DNA of 64,000 nucleotides from Pseudoalteromonas sp. R3 (GTDB lineage: Bacteria; Pseudomonadota; Gammaproteobacteria; Enterobacterales; Alteromonadaceae), in NCBI RefSeq assembly GCF_004014715.1, contig NZ_CP034835.1, positions 1,922,001 through 1,986,000 on the forward strand. The letters run 5' to 3'. Shown piece by piece: positions 8,444-16,780 of the stretch. Position 1 is the stretch's first letter, and each line of letters begins with the position of its first letter. The position numbers and the translations under genes are program-made. The notes under the pieces are model-generated. The model saw only the letters and a program-made list of their open reading frames with translations. It made no database searches and was not told where the DNA came from.

Positions 8444-8575
8444 TTAGTCCTCTTCAGGGTTATTGATTTGGTTCCAGCGGTTGATGGCTTTTTCTCTCCA
8501 TTGCATTAAATCAACAATACTCAGCGCGTCCATTTCGCTGAGCTGCCAACGAAAAACGATGGCAATATCTGCCAT
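8444..8575 (-). CDS. E': P2 gpE' (frameshift extension, GpE family)
   Basis: This 43-aa frame reads MADIAIVFRWQLSEMDALSI and ends INNPEED. It matches the GpE family (the E' part of P2 E+E'), whose hallmark is an IA-VF-W-LSEM-A-S opening followed by WREKAI. In P2 it is made only as a -1 frameshift fusion with gpE and serves as a tail-assembly chaperone. Here the frame is open upstream back to the slippery site at 8626-8632, so a fusion of 8444-8886 can be made. Too short to be predicted by most gene callers. Confidence 0.85.
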   Translation of the reverse strand: MADIAIVFRWQLSEMDALSIVDLMQWREKAINRWNQINNPEED

Positions 8576-8601
8576 CGCTTCATCTACAAGGTCGGGTAGG
8601 G

Positions 8602-8886
8602 CTACACCTTTAAACTCTTCGGTACGAAAAAATTTGCAGCTTCACCTGCCAGAGTTACCAGGTTATCGAGTTCTAAATCGTCGATGTCGTGCTTTGTTAG
8701 TATTGGGTCGCTGATGCGTGGCAGCAGGGCGGTTACTGCGTTTACGTCTAGGTTGAGTAAGTCGGACAACGACAAACCGCGCAGTTCTCCGGCTTTGGGT
8801 TTACGTAGCTGGATTTCTTCAATCGTTTTTTCGCCACGGGCAATGGGTGTCTCGAGTTTTACGGTTTTAAATTCAGGTTTTGACAT
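8602..8886 (-). CDS. E: P2 gpE-like tail assembly chaperone
   Basis: The product has 94 aa and contains the family stretch IEEIQLRKPKAGELRGLSLSD. It lies between tube protein FII and tape measure T, the fixed place of the tail chaperone pair. Together with the E+E' fusion it is expected to coat the tape measure during tail assembly. Near its end the codons AAT TTT TTC hold the heptamer T TTT TTC, allowing a -1 shift into the E' frame. Confidence 0.9.
   Translation of the reverse strand: MSKPEFKTVKLETPIARGEKTIEEIQLRKPKAGELRGLSLSDLLNLDVNAVTALLPRISDPILTKHDIDDLELDNLVTLAGEAANFFVPKSLKV
8626..8632 (-). promoter_or_regulatory. -1 ribosomal frameshift site T TTT TTC
   Basis: Read in the gpE frame the bases are T TTT TTC, an X XXY YYZ slippery heptamer close to the T TTT TTG known in P2. 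Slipping back one base links gpE to RTEEFKGVALPDLVDEAMAD and on into the GpE domain with no stop codon between. Confidence 0.75.
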
Positions 8887-8937
8887 AGTTGTGCCTTTAA
8901 ATTAGTTGTTGAAGGCCCGCGCAGAGCGGGCAGGGAG

Positions 8938-9456
8938 TTAGAGTCCGATCGCCTGGCGAATTTCTGCCATTGCGTCGGTGCCATCTGGGCGCTTGTCGAT
9001 AAAGTTCACCAGGTCGATTTCGCGGATCACCTGGCCATCGATGATGAGTTTGTAGTACGTATTGATCATGGTGACTTTGGTCGTGCTGTTGTCACCGGGT
9101 TTGTATGTACCAGGGTCGAACTCTTTGAAGCGGCCACGGCAGACGACTTCGATACTTTGTACTTCGCCAGTATCGTCGCGTTGAATTGCACCAGCAAAGC
9201 GCAGCTGAATACCATCGATGGTTTGCGCACCTTGTTTGCCCATCATGTCGACGTTAACGCCGCCTAAGGTAAATTCCACATCTAATGCGCTGTCGTCGTA
9301 ACCCATATCTATTTGCACTGCACCAGGCATACCGCCCGAACGGTAGCTTTCAAATTTTCGGGTGAGCTTGGCAAGGGTGACTTCTTCTGCTTCGCCTGCA
9401 TAGGCTTGGCCATCGACGAAGACGTTTAAGTTTTTTAATTTTCTGGGTAATGCCAT
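8938..9456 (-). CDS. FII: P2 gpFII-like major tail tube protein
   Basis: The product has 172 aa, the normal length. It opens MALPRKLKNLNVFVDGQAYAG and has the conserved KFESYRSGGMPGAVQIDMGY segment of the FII tube family. Subunits stack as hexameric rings inside the contractile sheath. The gene follows the sheath gene FI by 15 bp and is co-transcribed with it. Confidence 0.93.
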   Translation of the reverse strand: MALPRKLKNLNVFVDGQAYAGEAEEVTLAKLTRKFESYRSGGMPGAVQIDMGYDDSALDVEFTLGGVNVDMMGKQGAQTIDGIQLRFAGAIQRDDTGEVQSIEVVCRGRFKEFDPGTYKPGDNSTTKVTMINTYYKLIIDGQVIREIDLVNFIDKRPDGTDAMAEIRQAIGL

Positions 9457-9471
9457 CTGTTCAGCTCCTTA

Positions 9472-10635
9472 TTAAGCACCGCCAACCGCGAAATCGACCA
9501 GGTAACGGTCGGTGATCCGCTGGCGCAGGGTTAGGTTTTCGAGTGGGGGCACTGGCGTATAGTCGTAGTCAATAAACAGCTGGCCAGCTTTGAGGGTATC
9601 TTTGTCGTTTGTGTCTTCTGCATACCAGGCTTGACCATCGATGATGTAACCGCTGGTTTTGAGTTCACGGAACTTGGCGTTTATGCCTTCTACAATGTCT
9701 TTTACCAGCGTTGGAGTAAGTGGTTTATCAACCGCCCACATGTGGGATTCTGCAATACTATCTGCCAACACCTGAGCGGTACGCGTGTAGTTTTCAAATT
9801 GGAACAAGGGGTCACTTGAACATGTACGTGATCCCCAAAAGCGGAAGCCACTTTGGTTGATCAGGGTGGTGACTTCGTTGCTGTTCAGGTAGCCGGCATC
9901 GGTTGCCGGGTCTTGTAAATCCCAGAATACGGGCTTTGATGTCGCGGTGACGCCATCCACGGCAATGTTAGATAGCGTTTTGTGCCAGCCTTGTTCTTTG
10001 TCTATTCTGGCTCGCAGGCCAAGGGCCCGAGCGATGGCATAGGCGTTTTCATCTTGTTGGGTATCAACATTAAACGCCACAAAGTCGGGCCAGATAACCA
10101 TGACCTCACGGGCGCCAAAGTTCTCACGATAGGTGACGGCCTGCTCTTTGGTTTGGCAGCCATAGGCGGATACATAAGCAAAGGCGCGCAGTTTTTTGGC
10201 CACTGCGACCAGCTCGGTTGCCACTGGTAAATTGTCCAGGCCTGGTACGCCAATGATGCGCGGCTTTACTTTTAATTTGGATTGAGCCGCAAGCATGGCT
10301 TTTAACCCGGTGTATTCGCCGTCCGACGTGGTTGTGCCAACAATATTGGCGGTTGTTTCTGACTCGTTTGTACCTTGCGCAACACGAACAACAACACACA
10401 TTGTGTTTACCTGATCAGCAATGGCCTGCAGCGAGCGCTTTAGCGTGCCTTGTGTACCAGCTTTACCAATGGCTGTTTGTACGTTCGTCAGTAATACGGG
10501 TTGATTGAGTGGGAATAGTGTTGTGTCTGCATCGTCTGCAATGGCAACAATGCCAATCACGGATGTTGATACGGTGCGGATTGTGCGCGTGCCTTCGTTT
10601 ATCTCGATGACACGTACACCGTGGTGGTAACTCAT
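9472..10635 (-). CDS. FI: P2 gpFI-like tail sheath protein
   Basis: The product has 387 aa, near the 396 of P2. It opens MSYHHGVRVIEINEGTRTIR and contains the family segments GIVAIADDADTTLFPLNQPV, FWGSRTCSSDPLFQFENYTR and the C-terminal LRQRITDRYLVDFAVGGA. It forms the contractile sheath around the tube. It is the first gene of the F operon, preceded by a 100-bp gap with the shared late-promoter motif at 10712. Confidence 0.95.
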   Translation of the reverse strand: MSYHHGVRVIEINEGTRTIRTVSTSVIGIVAIADDADTTLFPLNQPVLLTNVQTAIGKAGTQGTLKRSLQAIADQVNTMCVVVRVAQGTNESETTANIVGTTTSDGEYTGLKAMLAAQSKLKVKPRIIGVPGLDNLPVATELVAVAKKLRAFAYVSAYGCQTKEQAVTYRENFGAREVMVIWPDFVAFNVDTQQDENAYAIARALGLRARIDKEQGWHKTLSNIAVDGVTATSKPVFWDLQDPATDAGYLNSNEVTTLINQSGFRFWGSRTCSSDPLFQFENYTRTAQVLADSIAESHMWAVDKPLTPTLVKDIVEGINAKFRELKTSGYIIDGQAWYAEDTNDKDTLKAGQLFIDYDYTPVPPLENLTLRQRITDRYLVDFAVGGA

Positions 10636-10697
10636 AATTTAGCTCCGGTGCTGTTGTTAATTAACAGTGGTAGAGTGCAAATAGCACCGAAGCTAAG

Positions 10698-10725
10698 CCA
10701 GCTATTTGAAAGGTATAACTGGCGG
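10698..10725 (-). promoter_or_regulatory. candidate late promoter region of the F operon (PF)
   Basis: Upstream of FI, GGTATAACT (10712-10720, plus-strand reading) matches motifs before V and between O and P. CCAG and CTGG arms surround it on the minus strand. P2 has its PF late promoter in the same gap. Confidence 0.45.
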
Positions 10726-10736
10726 GATAGTGGTAA

Positions 10737-10958
10737 TTAAGAGGTTGGCGGTGTTGGCCAAACTATTGGGGTCGTGTCAATAATATCTCTGACAACTTGC
10801 CTTACTGCTTTCCTGTATTCGCTGTATTCATTTACTTTTTCTGCAGATAGTTCGCAGTCATTCAATTGAGTCCAATCGGTTTCTTTAAGAAGTTTATTTC
10901 TCTCAGACTTAGCCCATCCGATATGATATTGGAGCATATCTTCTGATTTAATTTCCAT
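10737..10958 (-). CDS. phage tail fibre assembly chaperone-like protein
   Basis: The product has 73 aa. RNKLLKETDWTQL, EYRKAVRQVVRDI and the end IVWPTPPTS match the small tail-assembly chaperone family (Phage_tail_APC), which usually sits directly after a tail fibre gene and helps it trimerise. The gene starts 13 bp after the fibre-tip gene stop. It shares the AT-rich base use of that gene, so the two probably moved together. Confidence 0.7.
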   Translation of the reverse strand: MEIKSEDMLQYHIGWAKSERNKLLKETDWTQLNDCELSAEKVNEYSEYRKAVRQVVRDIIDTTPIVWPTPPTS

Positions 10959-10971
10959 ACTTGTTACCTAT

Positions 10972-11565
10972 TTAAAGTTGTGGGTCTGCTGTAGTTGAAC
11001 CGTAAATTTGAGTTATCTCTAGATTATGTCTTAATGCAGCTGGCATATATGAATTTATAGATACTTGGGTGTATTGGTTTAGCTCCCCAATCACTAGCAC
11101 TAAATAATTATCAGAAGAAAAATAGTATGACACTTTTATTCTTGGTACTGACGAAGCATCTAGGTAAGCCCCTTTGTTGACTACAGACCAACTATGCAAA
11201 ATCCCTTTTGGAGCATACTCTTCATGCTGGTACACATAAAAAGAAACGTCTGTATCAATTAATCCTAGACCGTATCTAAAACCAATAAAGTTTAACGCAA
11301 CCATTCTTGAGCTGAATTGCTGAATATTAGTCTTTAAATGCAGATAAGGATTTTCTTGAGAACCGCTAATTTCTGCAATTCCAAAATGCTGGCTTCCAAT
11401 TTTAAATGACTGTACTTCTTGGTTTTCAAGTTTATCAATTGCATCTTGAACCTTTTTATCAATTTGCCCCTGCTTACCCGCAACTTCTTGCGCTAAGGCT
11501 TGCGAGGCAAGGGTTTGCTCAGCTGTAGAGTTTTTCAACTCTTCAATTTTTTCAATTAAGCTCAT
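10972..11565 (-). CDS. tail fibre tip / receptor-binding protein
   Basis: The product has 197 aa. Residues 1-50 are a heptad-like coiled coil (IEKIEELKNSTAEQTLASQA) that would trimerise; the rest is rich in beta-forming and aromatic residues (GLIDTDVSFYVYQHEEYAP), typical of a receptor-binding head. It overlaps the stop of gpH-like gene by 4 bp, so fibre shaft and tip are made as two coupled chains rather than one long gpH. The DNA is clearly more AT-rich than neighbouring structural genes, a sign of tip-module exchange. I do not recognise the head domain. Confidence 0.6.
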   Translation of the reverse strand: MSLIEKIEELKNSTAEQTLASQALAQEVAGKQGQIDKKVQDAIDKLENQEVQSFKIGSQHFGIAEISGSQENPYLHLKTNIQQFSSRMVALNFIGFRYGLGLIDTDVSFYVYQHEEYAPKGILHSWSVVNKGAYLDASSVPRIKVSYYFSSDNYLVLVIGELNQYTQVSINSYMPAALRHNLEITQIYGSTTADPQL

Positions 11566-12098
11566 TTCGAGCCCTCCATTTGTCTTATTTGCTCACTAAG
11601 TTGCATGCTCCAGTGAGCTTGTTTAACCAAAGCGGTTTGGCCTTTGACAAACGCAAGACCGCCCATTACAAATTCTTTGTCTAGAATTAGGTTTAGATTG
11701 TTGGTACCGATGACCACGGTAATACTGTCTGTTGGTAAAGCTTCAATGCCTAAAGTGAACCATTGAACAATCTTTACTGCAGGGGTTCGGTAACCAAGTA
11801 GCTTGTTTGCTTGGCTATATACGCCAAGTAATACATCACCACAGAAAATGCCTATTTCTTTAATGGGATATTCAAGTTCACCAGTGAATGCGCCTGCAAC
11901 TCTTAGCTGTTTGCCTTGGTCTTCGTAATCTGAGATTTCGATTCGCTCTTCTTCGCGGCTAAGCGATGTTTGATTTTTTGAAGGTGTATAAGCGTGCGAA
12001 CCAAACGCCATATGCGTGATTTCAGCTTTTAACCCTTTGTCTTTGGCAGATAAGCAAGCGGCTAAACCTGCCTCTGTAAATTGCAATTTAAGGTGCAT
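11562..12098 (-). CDS. H: P2 gpH-like tail fibre N-terminal protein
   Basis: The product has 178 aa and corresponds to the N-terminal part of P2 gpH (Phage_tail_fib domain): FTEAGLAACLSAKDKGLKAE, ITHMAFGSHAYTPSKNQT and PIKEIGIFCGDVLLGVYSQ are family features. This part attaches the fibre to the baseplate. P2 gpH has about 669 aa, so this version is short; it ends after LAFVKGQTALVKQAHWSMQL, the segment where other fibres continue into their shaft. The downstream gene supplies the distal part. Confidence 0.85.
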   Translation of the reverse strand: MHLKLQFTEAGLAACLSAKDKGLKAEITHMAFGSHAYTPSKNQTSLSREEERIEISDYEDQGKQLRVAGAFTGELEYPIKEIGIFCGDVLLGVYSQANKLLGYRTPAVKIVQWFTLGIEALPTDSITVVIGTNNLNLILDKEFVMGGLAFVKGQTALVKQAHWSMQLSEQIRQMEGSK

Positions 12099-12847
12099 TA
12101 CACAACTCCGTTTAATGAAATATCAGAAAAGATGATTTGATTGGCCACAGCGCCAAGCTCTATAAAACTTTGGGCTGGGTATGGCTCTGCAGCTGAAAAT
12201 GAAGCTTGATGATCAGCAAAATGCGTTTGATGATTTACGCCATACACTTTTAAGTTTTCACTGACTGGATTGGGTACCAATGGAATTGCTTCTGCAGTGA
12301 AGTCGGTATAACCAACGCCGTGATTTATAACGCCAGCAAGTGCGAATTGTTCTTCGAAAGCAATGCCAAGTTCTAACTCAAAATGAATACTGCCGCGTTT
12401 ATGAACCCGGATCGCTTCTGTCACCATCTCGAGCATTTCCCTGGTAAACAACGTGTTTTGGTCGCTGGTGAAGTTTTCGGTGAGCATGGCCAGTATTTTC
12501 ATTGTGCCCGGCTGGCCATTAGCTTGAGCTTCCCACCATTCGAGCATGTTGGTGCGTATACCTAAGCTGTCGAGTGCTTGTTGCAATGCGTAGGGTGTAC
12601 CTTTGTGTTTATGTACGTCGAATGAGTTGGCAACAACGCCGCGTTTAATATGCTCAGGCCAGCTGTCTTCCCAGTGGTCGACAGAGTAAGCCCAGGCAAG
12701 CCAGGGCAATAATTTAAAAGGGCATTTATATGGGTCCCATAAATCCTGGATTTGTACTTCTATATCAATCGCGTTGGCGATGACCTGTTCTAGATCTCGC
12801 TCGAGCTTGGTGGCATTGGGTGGCAGCAAGGAATCGAAAAACTGCAT
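12098..12847 (-). CDS. I: P2 gpI-like baseplate/tail protein
   Basis: I place the start at 12847 (MQFFDSLLPPNATKLERDLE), which fits the family's SLLPPNAT opening and avoids overlap with J; an upstream ATG at 12904 would add 19 residues inside gene J. The product has 249 aa with the typical LWDPYKCPFKLLPWLAWAYS segment and GTPYALQQALDSLG. gpI forms the wedge with gpJ in the baseplate rim. Its stop overlaps the ATG of H at 12098. Confidence 0.88.
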   Translation of the reverse strand: MQFFDSLLPPNATKLERDLEQVIANAIDIEVQIQDLWDPYKCPFKLLPWLAWAYSVDHWEDSWPEHIKRGVVANSFDVHKHKGTPYALQQALDSLGIRTNMLEWWEAQANGQPGTMKILAMLTENFTSDQNTLFTREMLEMVTEAIRVHKRGSIHFELELGIAFEEQFALAGVINHGVGYTDFTAEAIPLVPNPVSENLKVYGVNHQTHFADHQASFSAAEPYPAQSFIELGAVANQIIFSDISLNGVV

Positions 12848-12848
12848 A

Positions 12849-13769
12849 TCAGGCCCCAACTCTGATGTTTGCGCTCGTGCAATAAGCGACTTGATGGGCT
12901 TCAATATTCACGCTGATGGCTGGCTGGTTTATCGTTACCTCTGATACACCTGGTTGATGGAGCGCCTTGTAAATGCCCGATAGAGTGATACTTGCACCTA
13001 ATTTGCGTTGTTCAAGTTGGTACTGAGCTAATGCTTGGTTAGCAGCTGCGAGCACTACTTGCTTGTCTGGCCCTGGCATAATGTTTAACTCAGCATCTAT
13101 GGTGTAATTGATTATCTCAGCGCTTTGCACGGTTACACGGTCGCCTTGAGGGCGAACTTTGCTGGGAGTTGGTAGCTGCGCTGTACCATCGTTGGTAAGC
13201 CCAAAGTGGTTACGAATTTTGATTACTAAATCGTTAGTGGGCAGGCCGGTTTCTGTATGAGCGAGCACAACAACGACCACTTCGCATGGGGCTGGGCTGT
13301 ATGCATCGGCGTCTAATACTCGACCATCGGCGCCCAGCGTATGAAAGATATAACCGTCGACACTGCCTGCGGTATTTAAACCGTCAAACGCTAATTGAAC
13401 ACGGCGCTTTAATGCCTCGTCGCTTTCTAGTACGGCAGGTGTTGGCGGATTAGTAGCTGGGTTCTCTGGCGAGATAACCAGGCGCTCTATATTATAATTG
13501 GCAGCCAGAGCGTCTAAATCCTGACCAAAGGCAGATGCCAGGATATTTGCGCGGGTTGCCTGGTTAACTTTGGCAATTAAATGCATTTCTCTATAAGTGA
13601 GAATTTGCAATTGCTTGGCTTGTGGATCTGAGTCGAACTGCAGTGCATCAGCGTATCCAGGCTCAATCTCAATTAGCATTTGTTTGTTTTTTTCGTAGAG
13701 CTGTTCGAAGTTGAGCTCTTCAATAATATCAGGCACGGGTACTTTAGACAGGTCGATTAACTTAGCCAT
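12849..13769 (-). CDS. J: P2 gpJ-like baseplate protein
   Basis: The start at 13769 (MAKLIDLSKVPVPDIIEELN) is the family opening and overlaps the last codons of W; the earlier ATG at 13790 lies deeper in W. The product has 306 aa and the Baseplate_J core, with ASAFGQDLDALAANYNIERL near residue 85 and GYIFHTLGADGRVLDADAY near 150. It forms the baseplate wedge with gpI and gpW. Confidence 0.92.
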   Translation of the reverse strand: MAKLIDLSKVPVPDIIEELNFEQLYEKNKQMLIEIEPGYADALQFDSDPQAKQLQILTYREMHLIAKVNQATRANILASAFGQDLDALAANYNIERLVISPENPATNPPTPAVLESDEALKRRVQLAFDGLNTAGSVDGYIFHTLGADGRVLDADAYSPAPCEVVVVVLAHTETGLPTNDLVIKIRNHFGLTNDGTAQLPTPSKVRPQGDRVTVQSAEIINYTIDAELNIMPGPDKQVVLAAANQALAQYQLEQRKLGASITLSGIYKALHQPGVSEVTINQPAISVNIEAHQVAYCTSANIRVGA

Positions 13770-14091
13770 ACTGCACCTCAATGCGATCATTACGATCAGT
13801 GATTAAGTTGATTTGTAATTTGCCATTGAGATCAGGAATTGAAAGCTCCACCTGTTTGATGGTGACGCGAGGTTCCCAGATAGTAAGTGCCGTTATAATC
13901 GCGGCCATTGCGCGCAAACGTGTGGCGCCATTGTGAGGCTGGTCAATCAATTCAAATAGCTCTGATCCATAGTTACGACGCATAACCCGGGTACCAATCG
14001 GGGTCGTTAAAATATCTTCAACGCTTTGCTGGATGTGGGCATTACCAGCAACTAAGGCACCTGTTTTGCGGTTCAAACTCATGTACTTCAT
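13762..14091 (-). CDS. W: P2 gpW-like baseplate protein (gp25 family)
   Basis: The product has 109 aa and the gp25-like signature: SVEDILTTPIGTRVMRRNYG then FELIDQPHNGATRLRAMAAI, ending EPRVTIKQVELSIPD. gp25-like proteins start sheath assembly at the baseplate. The stop of V and the start of W overlap by four bases. Confidence 0.93.
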   Translation of the reverse strand: MKYMSLNRKTGALVAGNAHIQQSVEDILTTPIGTRVMRRNYGSELFELIDQPHNGATRLRAMAAIITALTIWEPRVTIKQVELSIPDLNGKLQINLITDRNDRIEVQYG

Positions 14092-14678
14092 ACTGGCTCA
14101 CCCGCAATGTCAGTGCCGGCTTTGACGTCTTTATGGCCATGTTCACCAAACTCAATGTCGTCAACTTGAATACCGCCTACATTTGTCATGTGGCCAGTGT
14201 GAGCGATATCACCATTGAGTGTGGTTTCTCCATTAATCGTGACATTGCCGTTGATGGTGTTGTCTGGGCAATCAGTTTGCGTGCTTTCAGTCACTTCGAT
14301 TAATGCTGTTCTGATACCCGAGATCCTTAATTGGCTCGTTTCCGGGTCATATTCAAAAACAGCACCATCTGGGAATGTGGTTCTTAATCTGGTTTCGTGG
14401 TCGTCCGGTTCTGGATTATCATCGCTATATAGCGCAGGCAGAACATAAGCGTTGTTAATATCGCCGCTTAGTGAGAGTAAGATCACTTGTTCATCGATTG
14501 ATGGTCGCCAGCTGGTTTTGGCTGTACCAGCCCGGTGAGTTAAATACGGACGAAAGTCGGTAGTAATCTCACCCGTTTTTACACGACAATATCCCGATTT
14601 AACTTCGGCTACTGTGCCTAGTCGTATCAGGTTGTCGATGCGGCGTTTGAGTTCTGCAAGTTCAGCGGCAATGTTCAT
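14088..14678 (-). CDS. V: P2 gpV-like baseplate spike protein
   Basis: The product has 196 aa, similar to P2 gpV (211 aa). An N-terminal OB-fold (VAEVKSGYCRVKTGEITTDF, RPSIDEQVILLSLSGDINNA) is followed by a beta-helix region rich in NGNVTINGETTLNGD. The C-terminal apex carries an H-G-H pair in FGEHGHKDVK; paired histidines in this position hold an iron ion at the membrane-piercing tip in P2 and phi92. First gene of the V operon, with candidate promoter motifs upstream. Confidence 0.92.
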   Translation of the reverse strand: MNIAAELAELKRRIDNLIRLGTVAEVKSGYCRVKTGEITTDFRPYLTHRAGTAKTSWRPSIDEQVILLSLSGDINNAYVLPALYSDDNPEPDDHETRLRTTFPDGAVFEYDPETSQLRISGIRTALIEVTESTQTDCPDNTINGNVTINGETTLNGDIAHTGHMTNVGGIQVDDIEFGEHGHKDVKAGTDIAGEPV

Positions 14679-14696
14679 GCCGCTATGTTTGCGAGT

Positions 14697-14735
14697 TGGT
14701 ATAACTAGAGCAAGGAAAGTGGGGGGTATAAGTGG
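14697..14735 (-). promoter_or_regulatory. candidate late promoter region of the V operon (PV)
   Basis: GGTATAACTAGAG (14698-14710) and GGTATAAGTGG (14725-14735), read on the plus strand, lie 27 bp apart in the 65-bp gap before V. They match the motif found before FI and in the O/P divergent region. P2 has late promoter PV at this point. Confidence 0.45.
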
Positions 14736-14743
14736 TTTTATAG

Positions 14744-15208
14744 TTATGCATCAGATTCTAAATGGTTGATGAGCGTTTCTTCAATTAGCGCCTGTTCATC
14801 CTCAGTAAACCCCAATAACTGACGCTCAGGGTACTGAATACTTACCTGGTCATTGACCTTCCCACGCAAACCGTACTGGTGTTGTCTGGCAATGTATGCC
14901 AACAAGCCAATAAATCCAGCACTGGCCTGGTCGCTGGTATAACCTGACTTGAGGTATTTGGTGCGAATGAGCTTTTGGAACATCAGTTTTTTCTTGATGC
15001 TGCCTTTTTTGGTGCGCCAACTAGGTTGCGGTTTTCTAGCGTCAAACTGACTGCCATCTGGGGCTTTGTTCTCTTTGATCCGTTTGGCCTGGCTAGACCT
15101 GAGTTTGCGTGAAATGTCCCGGGCAAGTTGTTTGCGTTTTTGAGGCGAAAGGCGTTCGATTAATCCATCAAATAGTTCGTTGATTTGGTTCAGGTTGTCG
15201 GTGGCCAT
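14744..15208 (-). CDS. S: P2 gpS-like tail completion protein
   Basis: The product has 154 aa. The basic N-terminal helix region (RLSPQKRKQLARDISRKLRS) and KAPDGSQFDARKPQ match the Phage_tail_S family, as does YIARQHQYGLRGKV. gpS is needed for tail completion and head joining. The gene overlaps R by 19 bp. Confidence 0.88.
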   Translation of the reverse strand: MATDNLNQINELFDGLIERLSPQKRKQLARDISRKLRSSQAKRIKENKAPDGSQFDARKPQPSWRTKKGSIKKKLMFQKLIRTKYLKSGYTSDQASAGFIGLLAYIARQHQYGLRGKVNDQVSIQYPERQLLGFTEDEQALIEETLINHLESDA

Positions 15209-15657
15209 GGCGTCTCAACTCCGTTTGTGAACAATTGCCAGTTAACATCATCGCTGAACACAGGTTCTGGCAAGTGCTCAACGTGCAGGCCCGCTTGTTG
15301 CTCGGTCACTTTTACGCGCTCGGTGAGCTTGAGTTTAATTTCTAAATCGAATGTTGAGTGATTAAGCAGCTCTGCTTTGAATTGAAAGCCGGTAGCCCTT
15401 AATTCAGGGTTTTCTATCAGCTCAGGCTGGTTTTGGGCAATCCAGCCAAGTAACGGAACGATCACATTATCAGCGTGCGTATTAAAATCGGTGATAATCA
15501 CAACGCACGTAAATTGATATTCAAAACTGAGGTTACCTGTTGCAGCTGTGGCGGCAATATTGCCATCTTCAATAAATACGTGCAGGTTTTCAGGGTTTTG
15601 TTTTAGCGATGTAATGCTGGTACTTAGTAGCGTTCTGATTTCGCTGGGCTTATTCAT
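15190..15657 (-). CDS. R: P2 gpR-like tail completion protein
   Basis: I prefer the ATG at 15657 (MNKPSEIRTLLSTSI) because AAAAGG lies six bases before it; an ATG at 15672 would add five residues. The product has 155 aa with the family segments LHVFIEDGNIAATAATGNLS and FEYQFTCVVIITDFNTHADN. gpR acts with gpS in finishing the tail. Confidence 0.87.
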   Translation of the reverse strand: MNKPSEIRTLLSTSITSLKQNPENLHVFIEDGNIAATAATGNLSFEYQFTCVVIITDFNTHADNVIVPLLGWIAQNQPELIENPELRATGFQFKAELLNHSTFDLEIKLKLTERVKVTEQQAGLHVEHLPEPVFSDDVNWQLFTNGVETPWPPTT

Positions 15658-15701
15658 GCTTGGCCTTTTCATTTGGCAGGCTGCAAATGCAGCCCTGTAA
15701 G

Positions 15702-16514
15702 TTATGCTGCTGTATCTGCTTCAGGCATCAGTTCCAATGCATCAGCGTATGCCTGGCTTAGCTTTACGTCATAGAGGTGGCGCTTGTAGCCCGGGCCGTT
15801 ATATCGTTTGGCAAACTCAGCCCACTTATGGCCTTTTAGTGCCTTATGCATGTTGGTGTCGGCCTTTATGAACTTTACCAGGGCAAGTAGTTGGTTACGT
15901 TCTGAGATTTCCATATCCCGTTTAAACGCTGAGGCTGATTCATAGCCCAGTAAATTAAAGTGGTACCCCATAATTTGAAACATGCCCCAACTACACGCAG
16001 CAATAGCGGCATCATTATCAAACATACACGCCAGCCCAAAGCGATTATGTTCACCGCTGCCACCTGTGTAGCCACCAGGCTTGGGATTGCAGATGTTGGG
16101 GTATTTTTCAGACAGAGTTTTTGCCTGGTCTTCGTCTTTTTCATTCACTTGTCGATAAAAAACATGGCGTTCGAACAGGATGCTAGGGCGTCCACAATCA
16201 AAGAACCCGCACCCATTTGATTCGACTTCTGCAACCGCTGAGATGGTTGCCAGGCTAACTGATAATTCACTGGCGGCTAACTGAATGTCGCCGAAAGTCA
16301 GATACTTTGCCCTTGGTTCATCATTAAGTACCGCTAGCGTTCGTTTGCCGGCATATCCTGTAATAGGGAGGTGCAAGCGTTGTTGGTATTGAGCAACTGC
16401 AGCTGCTGTTTTATCTCCAAACCAGCCATCCACGTCGAGCGTGGTGCCTTTATCATTAAGCTTGGATTGCAGGTCTTTAACGTGCTGGCCTTTGGCACCG
16501 ATTGTTAGTTTCAT
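15702..16514 (-). CDS. endolysin: PG-binding domain plus N-acetylmuramidase
   Basis: The product has 270 aa. Residues about 8-60 form a peptidoglycan-binding domain (HVKDLQSKLNDKG, DGWFGDKTAAAVAQYQQRL). Residues about 75-265 match the DUF3380 N-acetylmuramidase family, with AVAEVESNGCGFF carrying the likely catalytic Glu and GRPSILFERHVFYR next to it. It cuts the cell wall glycan at lysis. There is no signal peptide, so a holin must release it. It replaces the P2 gpK lysozyme. It abuts the upstream membrane-protein gene by a one-base overlap. Confidence 0.88.
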   Translation of the reverse strand: MKLTIGAKGQHVKDLQSKLNDKGTTLDVDGWFGDKTAAAVAQYQQRLHLPITGYAGKRTLAVLNDEPRAKYLTFGDIQLAASELSVSLATISAVAEVESNGCGFFDCGRPSILFERHVFYRQVNEKDEDQAKTLSEKYPNICNPKPGGYTGGSGEHNRFGLACMFDNDAAIAACSWGMFQIMGYHFNLLGYESASAFKRDMEISERNQLLALVKFIKADTNMHKALKGHKWAEFAKRYNGPGYKRHLYDVKLSQAYADALELMPEADTAA

Positions 16515-16780
16515 TAGTGGCTCCTTTTAAGTGAAAGTAAGATGGCGACATTGCCCTTGGCACGGATCAGCGCGACCAGGACAAGCAGCTTAAAGAACAG
16601 ATCAGCATTACTGGGTGGACCGACAATGTGATAAATACGCAAAACAATGTCTGAGCCTGCGGCTACCGTGATTGCATACGCAATGGATGCTATCGAAAGG
16701 CGATAAGAGCCTGTTCGTACGAACAACGCAGTGCGCAAAGCAATGGCCAGGCAAATAAGTGTATTGGCAACTAACAGCAT
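16514..16780 (-). CDS. small membrane protein, holin-like
   Basis: The product has 88 aa with three hydrophobic segments: residues 2-20, 30-48 and 60-80. It lies between another small membrane protein and the endolysin, overlapping both genes by a base, so a holin or antiholin role is likely from position and size. No family motif is firm. Confidence 0.65.
   Translation of the reverse strand: MLLVANTLICLAIALRTALFVRTGSYRLSIASIAYAITVAAGSDIVLRIYHIVGPPSNADLFFKLLVLVALIRAKGNVAILLSLKRSH

Noticed and set aside
15875..16144. 89-aa ORF embedded in the endolysin as a spanin
   Set aside because: No lipobox or proper signal anchor, no RBS, and residue pattern mirrors the out-of-frame endolysin.
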